Positions 35,317 to 36,521 of a DNA stretch of 36,521 nucleotides are shown piece after piece. This stretch comes from Fredinandcohnia quinoae. Its GTDB lineage: Bacteria > Bacillota > Bacilli > Bacillales > Bacillaceae_L. The translations under genes were made by a program, and so were the position numbers. Each line of letters starts with the position of its first letter. Position 1 is the first letter of the stretch. The DNA lies in the NCBI RefSeq assembly GCF_022427965.1, contig NZ_JAKTTI010000040.1:1-36521 (forward strand), in the 5' to 3' direction. The notes beneath the pieces are model-generated. The model made no database searches and was not told the origin of the DNA. It saw only the letters and a program-made list of their open reading frames with translations.

Positions 35317-36375
35317 TCAATTGTGCATGAAGTGAAGTTTTGCATGGACAATAAATACCTTTAAAATAGCTACAACAGGTACGGCAACGATAAGCCCTAT
35401 AATCCCTCCTATCTCTCCACCTAGTAGTAATGCTGCCATTATTACGATAGGGTGCATTCGTAGACTTTTACCGACAATTAATGGTGAGAGTAGATTTCCT
35501 TCTATGAATTGAAGAACAAAAATAATAAGCACAACAATTACAAGTAATTTTATCGAAAGTGTTGCAGCAATAATTGCAGCTGGGATTGCACCTATAATCG
35601 GTCCAAAATAAGGAATAATATTTGTCATCCCAACAATAATTCCTAATAAAAGTGGATACTTCATCCCAAACACCCAAAATGCAAGTGATGTGACTCCCCC
35701 AACAAGAAGGCATACAACTAATTGCCCCCTAATATAATTTCCAAGTGATTCATCCACATCTCGAAGAAATAATTGACCCGATTTACGTATTTTCCGAGGT
35801 GTAATATACCAAATTACCTTAATCATTTGATTGTAATCCTTCAACATATAAAAGACAATAAATGGAATAATTGCTAGCAATAAAATAGAATTAATTATTC
35901 CCGTAAGATTTACTACTGATTTTAAAATAGAATCCAAATAGGCTTCAATCGATAAGAAAAAATCTTCGATTCGTTCATGTATACCTACTGGTAAATTGGC
36001 TGTTCTTGTTTCTACTTCATGAAGCCACCCTCGATATGTATTAACAAATTGCGGGAAACTATCCGCTAAATCTTTCAATTGGTGAATAACAATAGGTATT
36101 CCCCTATAAATTCCAAAACCAATTCCTCCAAAAAAAATAAGATAAATTAGTAAAATAGCAATTGTTCGTGGAACTCCACGATTATTAATTCTTTCCACTA
36201 TTGGAAGTAACAAATACGTAATAAAGATTGAGATAATAAAGGGCAGCAAAAAGGTCTTTAAAATTTTAACAACTGGAAGCCAGATAGGAGCTAATTTCAT
36301 AAATACTAATATCGACAAAAAAGCTAGTAACATGATTAAAAAGCGATATATCCATTTTACTTTTATATCTTTCAT
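35317..36375 (-). CDS. yrrI: AI-2E family transporter (YrrI)
   Basis: A 352-residue polytopic protein of the AI-2E/UPF0118 family with about eight hydrophobic segments and the conserved C-terminal region NIIPYFGPIIGAIPA, GNLLSPLIVGKSLRMHP and LLLGGEIGGIIGLI. Family members have been linked to AI-2 export or to sodium/proton exchange, and the substrate here is unknown. The gene lies upstream of alaS as in B. subtilis. GGGGG lies 11 bases before the ATG. Confidence 0.92.
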   Translation of the reverse strand: MKDIKVKWIYRFLIMLLAFLSILVFMKLAPIWLPVVKILKTFLLPFIISIFITYLLLPIVERINNRGVPRTIAILLIYLIFFGGIGFGIYRGIPIVIHQLKDLADSFPQFVNTYRGWLHEVETRTANLPVGIHERIEDFFLSIEAYLDSILKSVVNLTGIINSILLLAIIPFIVFYMLKDYNQMIKVIWYITPRKIRKSGQLFLRDVDESLGNYIRGQLVVCLLVGGVTSLAFWVFGMKYPLLLGIIVGMTNIIPYFGPIIGAIPAAIIAATLSIKLLVIVVLIIFVLQFIEGNLLSPLIVGKSLRMHPIVIMAALLLGGEIGGIIGLIVAVPVVAILKVFIVHAKLHFMHN

Positions 36376-36433
36376 ATAACTTCATTCCCCCTTACATTAT
36401 TGTTAGAGGAATTACTTGTTTTATTCTTATGAA

Positions 36434-36464
36434 ATAAAAAAATAAACCCCACATAATGTGGGGT
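36434..36464 (-). terminator. Terminator of a gene beyond the right edge
   Basis: ACCCCACA/TGTGGGGT form a stem (36446-36463), followed on the minus strand by TTATTTTTTT. No minus-strand gene inside the window ends here, so it must end one lying to the right. Confidence 0.8.
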
Positions 36465-36466
36465 TA

Positions 36467-36519
36467 CAGACTGTAGACAAACTCGAAGATTTTCGAGTTT
36501 GCCTACAGTTTTTTTTCAT
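36467..36519. repeat. Palindromic terminator-like repeat, right copy
   Basis: Exact reverse complement of 1-53. Read on the plus strand it is a 17-bp stem with one mismatch, then eight T residues. No plus-strand gene precedes it, so here it is not needed as a gene terminator. Confidence 0.85.
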
Positions 36520-36521
36520 TT

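Overview
The window is a low-GC chromosomal segment of an endospore-forming Firmicute of the family Bacillaceae. The evidence is a block whose gene content and order match the Bacillus subtilis yrrI-alaS-yrzL-yrrK-yrzB-yrrL-yrrM-yrrN-yrrO-udk-greA-yrrR-yrrS-mtnN-yrhC neighbourhood, together with an intact sigK, a GerA-type germinant-receptor operon, a GerPA/GerPF-like protein, strong AAGGAGG-type ribosome binding sites and many TTG/GTG starts.

Layout. 1-6510: oligoendopeptidase F (minus), then on the plus strand a germinant receptor operon (A, B and C subunits plus a 52-residue two-helix protein not captured by ordinary gene calling) and a GerP-like gene. 6523-8790: the potassium transporter genes ktrA-ktrB (minus) behind a c-di-AMP (ydaO/yuaA) riboswitch with its own terminator and promoter. 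8980-11874: accessory genes, namely an NTF2-like protein, a ZmaR-type acetyltransferase, a DUF4359-like protein, two small probable spore-associated proteins and a GNAT acetyltransferase. 12002-15132: an ECF sigma factor, a one-helix putative anti-sigma factor and a 745-residue membrane-anchored TPR/Cna-B-like protein in overlapping frames, behind an ECF-type promoter that looks autoregulatory. 15325-17266: a GNAT gene broken by one TGA codon, an MFS exporter, and two convergent gene stumps (NUDIX hydrolase and histidine phosphatase) meeting head-on, the scar of a deletion. 17360-19699: a T-box leader, five 52-bp tandem repeats, and a short double-zinc-knuckle methionyl-tRNA synthetase that is probably a second, acquired copy. 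19826-21418: sigK, then a minus-strand series of very small ORFs (17-46 codons, including a YrzI family member), each with a strong Shine-Dalgarno. 21588-36375: the conserved core block, all on the minus strand.

How the genes work together. yrrM-yrrN-yrrO encode the 5-methoxyuridine wobble modification of tRNA and are cotranscribed with udk. alaS, with a T-box leader, heads alaS-yrzL-ruvX-yrzB-mltG. mtnN recycles SAM-derived nucleosides. pbpI and mltG act on peptidoglycan. The ger genes, sigK, the GerP-like gene and several small genes belong to sporulation and germination.

The most unusual items are the ECF/anti-sigma/TPR-Cna-B operon, the microprotein cluster next to sigK, the T-box plus tandem repeats before an extra MetRS, a 140-bp element with terminal inverted repeats lying exactly at the start of the alaS T-box, a 90-bp palindromic element filling the trhP1-trhP2 gap, and an outward-facing palindromic terminator repeat that is identical at both ends of the window. 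No tRNA, rRNA, CRISPR array or complete insertion sequence was seen.
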